Assembly (NCBI RefSeq): GCF_000003605.2
Contig: NW_003124903.1
Span: 83,182-135,388 of the forward strand
From: Saccoglossus kowalevskii
Taxonomy: Eukaryota; Hemichordata; Enteropneusta; Harrimaniidae
Direction of reading: 5' to 3'
Length of the DNA: 52,207 nucleotides
Under the pieces are notes generated by a model. That model was given only the letters and a program-made list of their open reading frames with translations, ran no database searches and was not told the DNA's origin. Position 1 is the first letter of the stretch. Every line of letters starts with the position of its first letter. Both the position numbers and the translations under genes were made by a program. Positions 1 to 12,545 of the stretch are shown piece after piece.

Positions 1-2680
1 TTCTTATATTCGTAAAAAAATAAATAATAATAATGTTATCACTTTGCGTCATTAGATTAAAAAATATCAACTGATAAGGACAGTCTAGCTCACGCGTTCA
101 ACACCAGCAGAAGATGAATGTAATATATTATTGTATTTAAATTGAATCATCATGGGTCGGTTTCCAAAATTTGCTCCAAACAACTAACTACGATTACCGT
201 ATGCGACGACGTTTGTCGGTTTAACGGGCAAGCTGTCAGTCAATTCAAATGTACTATGGGATCACGAGACACATTGACTTTAATTATTATTATCTGAAAG
301 GCGAGTTTTTAATTACATGTACGTACAGGTAAATCTATGACGCATGCGTATTAGAGTTTTTCGGTATTTCATCGAACAAATACTGGAATGTTTGTAACCA
401 ATTATATTATTTCTAATTTACAATAACTCATATCCCAATGTTTTTTATCACGATGCAATGTCGAAAAACAAATATTGAACACGTTATTAAATACACAATA
501 AACATCAAACCACCGAGTGACACTACAATATTTATACTCATACGCTGACAAAGGGATCCGTCCTATATTTCTGATAGTAATGGCTTAATTACAGGCGATG
601 TCCATAGAAACGTCTCATTCTAAAAGAGGCACATTGAGCAATTCTATACCACACGTATTTTGAATGCACCGTGCTCGATTATTACAGAGTGGATTCCCTA
701 TACTATCATCCATGTCAATACAGTTGTTTCTTTGATACCATCATTATCACTGTCCATGAGCGCACAACATTTGCCTCCGCTTTTTTTTCATAAATAAGGC
801 CTTGATGGAATATTAATTCTTGAAGGCAAACAAAAACACGCACTGGGATTATTCAGATTTAAGTGCTCTTTTGACTTTTACTCGCCAATCATAAAATTCA
901 GCAAAATAGAGCGATATTACTGTAATGGCATTGCCAGTGTATCAATTTGTGTAATGTTTTCACTGATCACAAACACCGTAAACACGTCTCCGTTTTATAA
1001 CTATGTTGCCAGTTAACACGTCCACCCGCTATGACTCGGTTCTAATGCGCGCGACAATGTTGGCAATTTGTGCGGTGCACCACGGGGGGAATATAGAATT
1101 TCGCAAGTTGGGGAGTTTGGCTCTCCACAGGTAGATGCGACACTACAATCTAACTTCTATGATACAGAATAATATCATGTCGGCGATTATATCACTGCGT
1201 GTAACGTATCCAACGTGGTAAATGTATAATGTTTTCACGGTTCGTTGTTTGTCATACTTTAATTGCGACAAAGATATACTTACAAACACTTTTTTTCAAA
1301 TCTATGTCCCAGCCATACGTACTATTTTCAATTTCATTTGAATTTCTATATCGCATATAATTGTGTATATAAATTGAATAAAATATAATATAATTTAATA
1401 TAATATAATATAATATAATATAAATTATTATATTATAATATGAGGTTATTACGAGGATACCTCAAAGTATGCACAAAGACCGTACAGCGGCAGTATCGAT
1501 CGACGCGCAGCGGAGGTCGATGCGACGGCGTACTGTCTGAGTGTACATATTTTCCTTTCAATGAAAAATCATGGAAATGCCGAAACATAAAGTTTAGAAT
1601 AGATTGAGCGAACTTCTTTGTATGGGGTGCGTAATCGTTCTATATTTGGAATTCGCATATCCTAATATGGTAGAAGGGAAATACCCAGTGCAATACCGTA
1701 AAACTACGGCACGCAGTAACTTATGGCGTTACGGTGGGAGATGTATAATAACATAGTATAATATAATCAGACAGGGTAGGATATTTAAGCTGAAATTGTT
1801 TACAGAAGAAAATATTCAAATTAATCGTAATTATATGCAGCAAAATTAAAATGAATTACTGTAGAATACTTTATTTTCGCTTGGAATTTATTTTCGCTAT
1901 TTTCGCTGAAGGGATGATTCCGTGAAAATAAAATCCATAGACATAATTAACATTAAAGGTATTTAATTTAATTTATTTAATTCACACAAAGGTTGTTGTT
2001 ATTTACTGAGATAATATATATGGACTCCAGGGCTGAACACCACTAACTGATGTCAAATGTTTGATATTAATGTACCCAACCAACTGAACGTGCTGTACTC
2101 GTTGTATTAGCCGAATTGTTAGAAGTAGTCTTTATTGGGAAATTAAACCCGGAGACATTCAAATTTAATATAACAATAATGAAAAGCCCAGAAGCGCCAT
2201 ATTAAATGATGAGGTCGTTTATTATCCTTTCCACCACCAGACTTTCTTGCGCAATTCTTCAATATTTCTGGAAATAGAAAATGCAGACTATAAACGGGAC
2301 TATTTTGTGACATTGCGATGAAAAGAGGGAACTGGTGGTGAAAAGGTTAATATGGTATACTTCAAATATGCTTTAAAATTTTCGTGAAAATATCATCAAA
2401 TATTAATTACTTCAGACATCCCTTATACCTAAAATCACATATGTTTATAGGATCAGACAAACTTTATATACAATACAGAGGATGAAAGAACGTATCAACC
2501 AACTTGCTTACCGAATAAAGAATTCCCCACCTATGTCACGTAGCTGCGACGAAACTGCCCTTCTATGTAATGGTATCGCCCAATCGCTCAGATTCGTTTA
2601 TACTTTAGCTCACTTGTGAATCAAGACACGTACAATATATTTTGAGTGTGCATACGAAAACCAACTGCTGTTTATTTAAC
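1..2680. other. Non-coding stretch upstream of the candidate first exon
   Basis: I see no coding exon here on either strand; open frames are short and not protein-like. The stretch is AT-rich, with one simple repeat (1383-1441). Slightly CpG-richer patches lie near 1020-1095 and 1480-1535, but without a clear promoter arrangement. An AATATATTTT stretch at about 2632-2641 lies 40-55 bp before the first in-frame ATG and could act as a weak TATA-like element. I would not call it a promoter on that alone. Confidence 0.5.
1383..1441. repeat. AT-rich simple repeat (TAATA)n
   Basis: About twelve near-perfect units of the pentamer TAATA/ATAAT, broken only by a few extra T or A bases. It is a plain microsatellite and a likely length polymorphism. 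Confidence 0.9.
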
Positions 2681-2749
2681 ATGTTATTTAGGAAGATGAG
2701 TCAAGCAATTCAACTTACGTTCTACGTCTTTCTACTTTGCTCCCCCAAG
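2681..2749 (+). CDS. Candidate signal-peptide exon (possible first exon of the lectin gene)
   Basis: Two in-frame ATGs (2681 and 2696) open a short frame. From the second it reads MSQAIQLTFYVFLLCSPK: a short polar start, then a hydrophobic core, as in a secretory signal peptide. It ends exactly at AAG|GTAAGT, a consensus splice donor, in phase 0. The first confident lectin exon (31638) also begins in phase 0, and joining the two gives SPK-VSI-QCPSDW with no frame break. All exons then sum to 576 codons plus stop. Against this, the implied intron is 28.9 kb, while the other introns are 0.2-3.8 kb. The exon could belong to another transcript, or be chance. I found no better signal exon nearer the gene. 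Confidence 0.4.
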
Positions 2750-4846
2750 GTAAGTGTCTGTTATTTCATATTGAAAATGTGAAACACGACACACCTGTAA
2801 CGTTATTTATTGCATAGTTCATTATCTGTATGATTGGGTAACAGTGGTACGTGTAACTATTATTGCAACTTGATAACGATTATTTGATAAAGTAACTACA
2901 TTTCCGTATTGGCTGATCACATGAGTAACTTGTTGCTAACGCCAGTACTTAAATACTTAATAAATTTATTTTGTATATACTATTTTATTTCTAGGCGTGC
3001 TAATATTTATATAAATAAGTCATAATATTTGTTCGACAAATCGCTGTAACCAGGTTATTACTATTTATACCATAGCTTTCACTGTTAATTCACTCGCCCA
3101 ATTAATTTGTTTACGAATGTCAAGGAAATGCGTGACGTTTTTTTTTATAACAGTAACTGTGGAGTAGACACAACCAACATTGAAATATAACTTGATAGAT
3201 ACGTCATATATCAGCTTGAATCACGTCATAAATACTGTATACCATTGAGGACAATAATTACAAGTCGGTGTCACTGGGGTGATTCGAAATGTATCAGAAC
3301 AAAAACAACAATACGTGATCATAGCGAATATCACGTACTCTTTAAGTGTTTATTTCTACTCCGATCCTCGCAGCGAGCTAGATTGCGTGTGTGGAAAACG
3401 ATTATTTAAAGCGTACACATCATACAAAGATGTATACTTGTATTGTATAAGGCTTTGTACAAATGTAAAACTATAACGAACAGTATTATTGTGTTTTGTC
3501 AAATATACCTATCGAGGAAACAAACGTGCGTTTGGTGTGCTAAATGTTCGCGTTCGAGTTTGTTTCTACTGATGATGGATATTTCATTATACGAACACTA
3601 CGTCAGTCAGCCTTGTTAGGAATATTCACTGTTTTCCCCAGAGTTAATCAGACAACAAGGCAGAGGCACTCTACAGGGGGTGTATAATGGATTTAATGGA
3701 ACAGCGAGTTTTCACGGCTGAATGTACACCGCTGCAGCAACGAGGCGCGTGCCTATTTTTTTTTGGCTGTCACGATATAACGGCAAATTTAATTTTAAAA
3801 TCTGGTTTATTGTAATGACTGAAACGCATGTAAAGCCGACATTAACTTCAGTATCCGCGCATCGAGTAATGTAGCTCAGGAAAGTGTCATTTTCACTGAA
3901 TGCACAAAACGAAAAAATGGGAAAAAATGTGTACGCTGATTCTGTACATTCAATAAACATTATCAACTGCGATCGAAGTTTTAGTCTGTATGTATGCTGT
4001 ATGTAGTAATTATGTTTCCGTCGAGTATTACAATCAAAATCTAACTTTAGCTGATATAAGTATCTTTTGTTAGGTCTTGCAACTTATTACTGAACACTGA
4101 CTGCGTTTGAAATATACATACATCGAAACGCTGTGCAGTTCGATAATTAGATAGCGACACCGTTTGTATTTTTAATTAAATTTGCCAAAGTAGTGTCTCG
4201 ACATAACACACACTGACTCAAAGAAAGACAAGGTAGAGGATGATTACTATAAACATGGTTTCTTTAATTACTCTAAATTCAAAAAGTACCACTTGTCATC
4301 GCCCGACGTTGATAATTACTCCTATCCTATTTGGCGACAGATCTTTATTGATACAATATTAAACCGTTTGTGCCGTTGATACGATCTTAATTACTGTGCT
4401 AATAAATCACAAACCAAAACAAAATATTGAACGCTGCTATATTGACGAGCTGAACCGATTTTCGCTGTATTAGTTTCATCGTCAAATATTTATTTACTAA
4501 TATAACACCAATAAGTACTGTGTAGTGCGTGTACTACATCCATACATCGATGATGCACTCTGACGTTGGTAGCTACCCTGGATGATAGAATACTGTCATG
4601 ATGGTTTCCCTGTTGTACATTCTTGACTACCCGCTAACATTTGGCCTCAACGGCCAGTGAGTGACCGATACATTGATTCGCTAATCCATATTTGACGTGC
4701 GTTATTATCTGAATATGCTAATTTTTCAAACAATTTATGAAAGTTGTAAGTTTTCTCCACTGCACGCCAATATCGACTGATATTTGCCGAGATAGCGACG
4801 GAAGTATGACGTAATACAATTATATGATCCAAATGAGGAGGGGTAA
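2750..4846. other. Non-coding stretch (large intron or intergenic)
   Basis: I see no supported exon, RNA gene or element. Short open frames at 3279-3476 (plus) and 3712-3966 (minus) have no recognisable domain and no convincing splice context. Confidence 0.45.
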
Positions 4847-5329
4847 CTATTGGAACAGTGGCAGGGTTTCCAGTTTAGCGTGCGGCACAATAGTACAGCT
4901 ACCTATTACGTGGTATGTTACGAAGTCCGGTTTGTACGATTCTCGTCTTAAACAATTCTCCATTCGTGTGGAATGTTCTTCATGTCTCTTAAACATAATC
5001 CTGTTGACTGAAGCTGAAACATGCATTTGATAATATCGAATTGTAGATTGTAATATGTCACTGTAAGAGGATCCAGACGTTAGCGGGTTATCATACTGCG
5101 CCCCATTTCCCCCTGAACCTGCATAGAGTTCATTCGTTAACACCATTTCCATCTGTTTTTTTCTCATGATCCCTAAGGTAAAATATCCTGGTACTTTTTG
5201 AGTATGCCAAAATCCCATAAACGTAAACAGTTGAGGCATTTTAATGTGTCTGTTTTTTCCTAACAGAAATGCTTTATTCAAGTGGCTAAAACAAATAGAC
5301 AAGCCTAGGACATTGTGCTGAAATACCAA
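4847..5329 (-). CDS. Unrecognised 160-codon open frame, possibly an exon
   Basis: This is the longest uninterrupted frame in the window, on the strand opposite the lectin gene. I do not recognise the product. The translation is hydrophilic and fairly even in composition, with no signal peptide or membrane segment, one Gly-rich patch (AGSGGNGAQYDNPLTSGSS) and a basic C-terminal half. Reading on the minus strand, acceptor-like sites occur near its start (a TATTTCAG just after the ATG, then TGTTTTAG) and in its middle (ATGCAG before the Gly patch), so part of it could be an exon. A TTTATT at about 4490 on the plus strand would give an AATAAA some 350 bp past the stop. In DNA this AT-rich a frame of this length should be rare but not impossible by chance. 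It may be an exon of an unknown gene or a remnant of a transposon. Confidence 0.25.
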   Translation of the reverse strand: MVFQHNVLGLSICFSHLNKAFLLGKNRHIKMPQLFTFMGFWHTQKVPGYFTLGIMRKKQMEMVLTNELYAGSGGNGAQYDNPLTSGSSYSDILQSTIRYYQMHVSASVNRIMFKRHEEHSTRMENCLRRESYKPDFVTYHVIGSCTIVPHAKLETLPLFQ

Positions 5330-8300
5330 TAAAATAAATTCTCAAGAAAGTTATCTATTCGGACGTCAAACAAACTAGACTAGACGACGTCGTTAAGGAT
5401 TACTTTATTACTTTAGTCGGATTGATATATCACAATAAAAGTAATGAGTTCCCCAAAAATGTTATATTGTCTTCAGAGTCGAATCAACATTTCCTACATA
5501 GAATCGATTTCTCGCGCAGTATGACTCTGTGGGGACTTCATTATCAGGTAATAATTAAAATATGTCTCAATTGCACAATTCAACCAAACCTATTCTGTTT
5601 TGTTTGGAAATCATGTTAAAGATATATTGAGATTTAATCAAATATATACGTTTGTCGAAATAGAGGAAAAGGTTAATGGGGCAACACAATGTACCAATCT
5701 GTTTCACTTTTTTCAACGTTTCAATTTTCCCGCATTTGAGGTAAATTTGAAGTAACATGTTCTAGAATAATTACGTTACATTCGAAAACGTTTATTATTG
5801 CGTCGGAATCAGCAACAGAATAGAGTGCGGTGGTAATAAAATCTCTCGCTTCTGGAAATAAACAATCACACTTGCGCGAATCGCGTAAAACATTATTTTT
5901 GCTCTCAACTATGTAACGAATTTACAATTTCAAAAACTGATGAACTTTCTATTGAACTCTTCTTTTACTAGACCTAAACTTAAATGTTATAATATTGTTT
6001 GTTTTAATAGTTGACACGCACACACTGGTTAGATGATATGTTCATTAAGGTGAAAAACATGTTGTTACATCATTCCTGCAAATGTGGTAAAATTTAGGCC
6101 AAAAACATAAATGTCAAAACACTCTCACTGAACATGACCTGCCAAGGTAGCGGTGGAGAAGCGATGAACAAATAAACGAAACTTGGACCTTGGTAATGTA
6201 CAGTGGAAATCGTGAACAGACTTACTGTTGTCACGTCACATCAAATATCTCGACTTGAAGGGCGTTATGTTCTGTACACGAACCATGAACGGACTACAAT
6301 TTGAATACTCAACTACACACTTTTATTCTAAGTGCTTTAAAATAGAAATACGCAATTTGTAATTCAGTAAGAGTACTAGACAATGCGACCATACGACGTG
6401 TCAACTCCACTCTCTCGTGCACTCATTCAATCACTACTAGTGGTAACCTGATGCTACCGCTTCAATTGACCAGGCTCAATAATATGTATACGTAATTCCT
6501 CTATGCGTGCCAGGTACACGCGTATCTGCCAAACATCGCTCGGAGGCAAGGTAGGTGATTGCTGGAAATGGAAGCAACAATCTATTAACCCCAAACGGAA
6601 CACACGTGTATATTCCACGTTTGTTAATATAAACATTTAATTCAAATTACTTGCAATGGACATTTCAATTACTTAATGGATGTATAACATATGTTCATTA
6701 TAACTGATCACACCCTATCGATCCACTACGATAATTGTAGTATAAAAAATTACGATAATTGAAGTCTTATAGTGATCTTTCTATACGATCATTATGATAA
6801 TTGCATTAAGTTATACTGAGACGTGTATATGTTACCCATCTTCGTAAGTGCTAATGCGTTCTAGCCCAAGCTAAATTGAACAGGTACGGATAAAAAAAAA
6901 CAGCTTAGATATCTGGAACAAATCTCCACAGGGAAAATATTTTCTATTGTGACATTTATCCGTCAGAGTTAGAAAGTGACATTTCGCACGCACTCGTAAT
7001 ATGTCGCAATATTGATGAAATTACCATCAGCTCCATCAATAAGTAGCGGGAAACATGAGTCGTTCTATTCGCCACCCCAATGCCCCTAGCCACGATGCTA
7101 ATACGGTCGGTGAATTTGATTGGTCGAAATAAGATATCTGAACGAGATATCACTATCATCGTTTCTACAGGCGTTAGTGAGTGTGTAAATATGGCCATCA
7201 CCAAGAGCCAGGTTTCTGTAAATCACTAATAATGTATGGTGAATAGATGTATAACATTAGCACATCCAAACCAGCGAAGATCTCGTTGATGATATCCTCA
7301 TGGTGTCACTGAATGCTAAGGCAGCCAACTCTAATACACTTATTATGTTTTGAGTGTCCAATATTAATACACCTGAACGCAGAAATGGCTTTAACGAAAC
7401 GTGCCCATAGGTATATCATATTAAAGGTTCGATACCGAACTTTAAGCCGGGGGCCGAATTATCATAACACCACCTACACATCATTTAAATTTACAAATTC
7501 AAGATTACAGAAATGACTGGCAAACGTGCTATTAAACTGCGTCTGTGCGAATTTACCGATAGTTTCTCACTTGTGATTCATCCGGCATTCATGTCCACGG
7601 GGAAAGATTCATCATTTCCCTAGCTCTTCATGACGTACGTGTGTTTGACCTAAATGTTTGACCTCGCAATAGATTTTCGCGATCATCCACGGTGACACAT
7701 TACAACATTGCCTGCCAAAGAAAAGAAGAATTGAAATTTTGTTAACATCTATAAAACCATGTTATTGTGAAGCTAGAGATGTGCGCATCACGTGCTCCTT
7801 TATGTCATACAATTTTCTGCCTCAATAATATTAATCACTCAAATCTTTCCCCAACTATCTATCGCCCTAGAAATGACCACTTGTGATAAAAATGTTTTTT
7901 TAGAAACTCGGTGAGGATGACAGAATATCCCGCGCCCCAGAAAGCCACGTCATTTCCATGGAAACAGTTCAAGTTTGGTGATAATGAGTGAAATCATAAC
8001 ATACATTTTTAGCATTCCTCCTAAGCCTGATCGATGTTGCTAGAAAACTCCGCTAAACTTATGGATAATGATTTACCAGCTAAATGAAAAAAACTCATCA
8101 TCTCAATTACCATATTTTTTTCTTGCATGAATTCTTCATTGATCATATACGCATGGCATGACAGTCAATATGTCACTGCGGGCAACACTCAATTTAATAT
8201 CAAACGCATAACTGCGAATCACCCCCGGGGGCATCACCGTGGGTAACGTGTTTTATTAAAACGCCGCCGTCGTCAAGCAGCGCGCGTACGTGAACAGCGT

Positions 8301-11300
8301 GTACATCATGTTTTAAACGCGACGCGGCGCCACCACTGTGGCCGGTGTCTTATTTTATCATATGGCATCTTCGACATACATATTGAAGAGAAGTATGTAT
8401 CAATAGTATATTCATATAAGTTTGTGCTGAGCACTTTAGCAATGACCACTGTTTAGAAATCACGATACTCGCAGTTTGCAGGACATTGACGATTACAAAT
8501 CTCTGTTTAAGGTGAAAAATCACTTAGCTTGAAGTATAGCAATTACTTGGTGTAATGGACCATGTTATTACGATGGTCGTCGAAATAGATTGAAAGTAGA
8601 AATACATCAGAAGAAGCACAATATGTATCTCTCAGAGAATCGTACACCCTAACACCGTAATCCGTGCATTTGAGTGTCCGTGGTTAGCTGACCCTATCAT
8701 CCGATCCATCATGATCAGCAAGACTCTGGACCCCCCCCCCCCTTTACAGACGTACGTGTATTCAATCGTCGTCTGTTCTTGAAGTCGAGCATGAAATTAT
8801 CGCTACCGACGCTCAGAGAGTATGATGTGTTACGCTACGATGTCTAAGCTTCCCGATATATGCGTTTCTAGCATAAACAACATGTTTTGAAGACACATAT
8901 AATGTACACACTCGTTGTAAACACATCTTGGCATCATTTCACTTCTTGATTATATGGCTTGAGGCCCATTTGTATTTAATCATTATTTTGTGCATGTAAA
9001 GAGTTTCAGTCGTTTTTATTTGTACACTGTTACTCGGGGGTAAACTTTTATAAATATGTTTTACTGAAAGGGATTTCTTCGATATCGAGTCAATATCAGT
9101 CAACACTTCGGTATCAATACAATACAGATAACTGTCGTAAAAGGGAATGAAATACCAATTTCTGGAATTCTCTGTTCGCAGTACTTTATGTGATGCTCTG
9201 TAGAATGTATGTTGTATTTGTTTTGCAAAAGGGCAGTTTTACTTACTACTAATCACATGCTTTTGCGTTGACTTGTTTGTGCTCCAAGCGTGACGAATAA
9301 AGAAACTGTATTATCGGTTTCGTGGATAGCGTTAATTATCGGTTTCGTGAAAATGTTCGGTCATCTGGCAACCCCAAACCGTTTTTGTAATCCATTTTCA
9401 AAAACACAGTGTATAAATGTCGTTCAAAATCGTTATGTTATGATGCTAATAAAGTGTTACCCAGGCATGTTTTTGTTTTGAAATTCATCTATCAAAAATG
9501 TAAGTTACATTATGTTTGATTTTGTGAGGCTATTATTCAACTAGTTTTGGACTCTTCTTACAACGTTTGGAATCACATCAAAACTACTCAAAAAACCCGT
9601 TTTATCAAAGATATTGCCGCCGAGACTACCCATGCCTTATCTAGTGTCTTTGACAGAATCAAATTAAAGCTCAAATGACATCATCATTATGAAGAAAGAT
9701 ACGGCAACGTGTCATAAAATGAGTTCACGTTACATTCGAAGTAATCTGCACCGTACTCGGATGATTGAAAACTCGATTACAAAGAATGACGTTCTAAGTC
9801 TGATGTAATTAAGAGGTAGACTGTTCTTAGTATCTAGAATGTACGCTTTTATTTGCACTAATGATACTGATGTGATAAGATATTCCCAACCAAACAACGA
9901 CCTGTTGTAAGTGATGTATAGCAACTTTCTTACTGCTGTCAGTGGTCATTTTGCTAAAACAAAGAATGGGTTTATTATTGTACAGTGATGTGTTGACTCA
10001 GCCACATACAGCACATCGAAGACAGAGATTGTCTCATTTTGAGCTGCACCAACAGCACTACTTTTTACTTATCAATACATTCCGGTGATCAGGTGAGATA
10101 TAATACCATTACAAAAGTACGTATTCTGAGGCAAGGAATAAAGTAGTAATACAAATTTCACATAGATTATCTAAAAGGTTTGGTTGAGGGATTGGCCGTG
10201 GTGTAATGTACTTGCAATTGTGAACATATGGAATTAAGGGAGAGATGCAGTTTACCTGACAGATATTTTAATTAGTTATTTAGGAAACCAAGATGACCTC
10301 CCCTGTCCACAAAACTATATATTTTCGGAAAGCTTATTGCATGAATTTTAAAATTTTGTTAGTATTTTTTTGTTATGGACACTGTAGTTTGAAATATGCA
10401 CAAAAATGTGCTTTTTTGGTCAAAAGTGATTTAAAAAAGTAGCTTCTAAACCATGCTTCTGTTTCCTGTCAAAATTGGTTCATGGGTATATCTGTTTACT
10501 ATGAAGAAAGTGCCGTCTTGAAAACTGTCTACCAGTTGTAAATTTTGCAGGGCAGCAGCTCAAATTTCACTACTTCAAGTTTATGCATAAATTAACACCC
10601 AGGTTAGTCTGTACGATTGTTGTAACACTGTTCAACCAAAAACAATGCCCCGACGGCGTTTTGAAGATAAACACATTGTCAATCATTTGTGAAAATTTCA
10701 AAACAAAAAGTCGAAGCGTCTAGGAGCTATTGTTGTTAAAGTTCTGTAATGTGCACTAAAAAGAAGCTGAGATAATTACTAATTTGCATAACAATTCACT
10801 CAGTAAGAAGTTTGCTAATGCTCATAATTAAAATGGCTGTAACAAATGTAAATGTATTATTGTTTTGTTAAACGTTAAATATAGTGCATAATATGGAGAT
10901 CCCGTCATTTCTTTTTTTCACCATGTTTCTTTTTTATTATTTATGTACAGCCTTGCTAAATCTTGCTAAGCATTCAAAAGAGATAATGTTTGCATCTGTT
11001 ATCTATATTTTAAAATCTTTTTTTAAGTATGTTCCACTATTCACAATTCTAGAAAATTTTAACAGTCTATAGCCAAGACTGTTTGGATAATAAAAAGCAA
11101 AAAATAAATCACTCCCAAGTGCTCACAAACCTACATCTCTGCCTCAACTGAACTTTTTTTTATTAAATTTACGAGTTCTGGCAAATATTCGAGGGTTGAA
11201 ACAGGAATTTAGATAACACACGTGTTAGAATCATCCCCACAAATGTAGTCGAGTTGCAATCCCAGGCCTTAGCTCATTTGATAATCATTTGTCTGGTGTT

Positions 11301-12090
11301 GTTGAACTCAATTCATTAGATCGGCAATCATACGTTAAATTGTCTATCTTCGAAGATGTTTTCCCAATACTAACAAGAACGCCGGTATGCATGCAATGTT
11401 TTGTTGGCGTATTAACAGAATATATTACGGTTATAAAACGTGACAGTCAGTTTAAGTAATAGATGATACACGAGTAGGAATTTGATAAATAGATTGTCTA
11501 CATATTGTATTTAGTAGTGGCAACTTAGCAAGGCTTCATCCGTGAGACACATCCCTTGTAATCACGTGATCGTCCCAACGAAGGCAGCGATTGTCTGATT
11601 GCATGTTTACTCTGCCATGCCTTAGTGATTTGGTTTTTGAATATATAGAGTTGGTAACCTTGATAAGATGAGGAAGCAGGAGAGAATGGTACAGTGGGGG
11701 CTTACCTCTGCTGACTGTTTGTGTGAATAAAGCTGGACTTTCTGTAATGAACTAATGTGTACTCATTTGGGTCGAATCTGGTATCTATACGTGTAAGCGG
11801 CATTGAAGTTCCCAAACGAAATATCTTATTCTGTTGCAACTTATTTTGCGTATTTTCGTTTGTTTACTTCTTATATTGAAACAGTGTCTGTATGTTCGTT
11901 AACATGGCAAATACGAAAGTAGCAGTAAAAATAGATGTACAATGGATTTTGTTTATTTAGCAGTCACGTGACGTAATTAATGTTGACATTAGTGTTATCA
12001 TAATTTTTGAATAGAGTGTTGCAAGGGCTACAATAACATGTAAAACATTTTAGTCATTAATCATTATTATTATTTTTATCAAGCTTTTTC
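5330..12090. other. Non-coding stretch with a CpG-rich patch and poly-C tract
   Basis: No gene is supported. There are three short repeats of ACGATAATTG/ATGATAATTG at 6728-6802, a CpG-rich patch at about 8215-8345 and twelve consecutive C at 8731-8742. The segment at about 10300-10850, with long A/T runs and phrases typical of old interspersed repeats, may be a decayed transposon, but I see no terminal structure or coding sequence to prove it. Confidence 0.4.
8215..8345. other. CpG-rich patch
   Basis: About 130 bp markedly richer in CpG and GC than its surroundings, containing CGCCGCCGTCGTC, GCGCGCGTACG and ACGCGACGCGGCGCC. The two ends are partly complementary, so a weak hairpin is possible. 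It could be a small unmethylated regulatory island or the relic of a GC-rich mobile element. I see no TATA box or exon start next to it. Confidence 0.4.
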
Positions 12091-12545
12091 TGTTTTGCCC
12101 AACGAAAGTTTACTATATCCTTAAGTTGAATAATCTTGATGAAATGCCACTGGTCAGGAAAATCTTCTAACCATTTCCAAGAAAAATATAAATAGTGGGT
12201 GACTGCAAGATCTCGCGAGATGCATGAAAGACGCGAGTCGAATGTCTGCCGCAAAAATCGAACGATTTGATTTTGAACTAGAATTTCTTTATTTCGTAGC
12301 TTACATTGACCGGCCGATCTTCGACAGAGGAATATTGCTTCAGAATACCCTTACTTAATCGAAATTGCCTATCATCAAATGTGGACAGCACATTATTAAG
12401 CATGGAAATGTCCCCGAAATACTTCGCGTTTGTCGAATCCCACGCGATGTTTGACGCGACTACGTCGCTATGACCTTTGTTTGTCCTGTTGTTACGTTCG
12501 ATTTCACGCATAACGCGTGATTCTCGCAGTGAACGGAAAATGGTC
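12091..12545 (-). repeat. Interspersed repeat unit with open frames on the minus strand
   Basis: The two ends of this 455-bp segment recur elsewhere in the window: 12091-12164 at 14769-14842 (3 differences in 74 bp) and 12437-12545 at 21696-21804 (6 differences in 109 bp), all in the same orientation. On the minus strand one end reads MREIERNNRTNKGHSDVV..., and the other reads DFPDQWHFIKIIQLKDIVNF.... The corresponding fragments keep the frame (ERENRTNKGHSVVV and DFPDQWNFIKIIQLKDVVDF). In the 74-bp pair all three base changes alter the residue, so there is no sign of purifying selection. A minus-strand GTAAGC donor-like site follows ...RPVN (about 12302). I do not recognise the protein. It is most likely part of a transposon or a duplicated exon cluster. 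Confidence 0.55.

Noticed and set aside
7405-7455. tRNA-like GGTTCGATACC loop
   Set aside because: No acceptor stem, D arm or anticodon arm can be folded around it.
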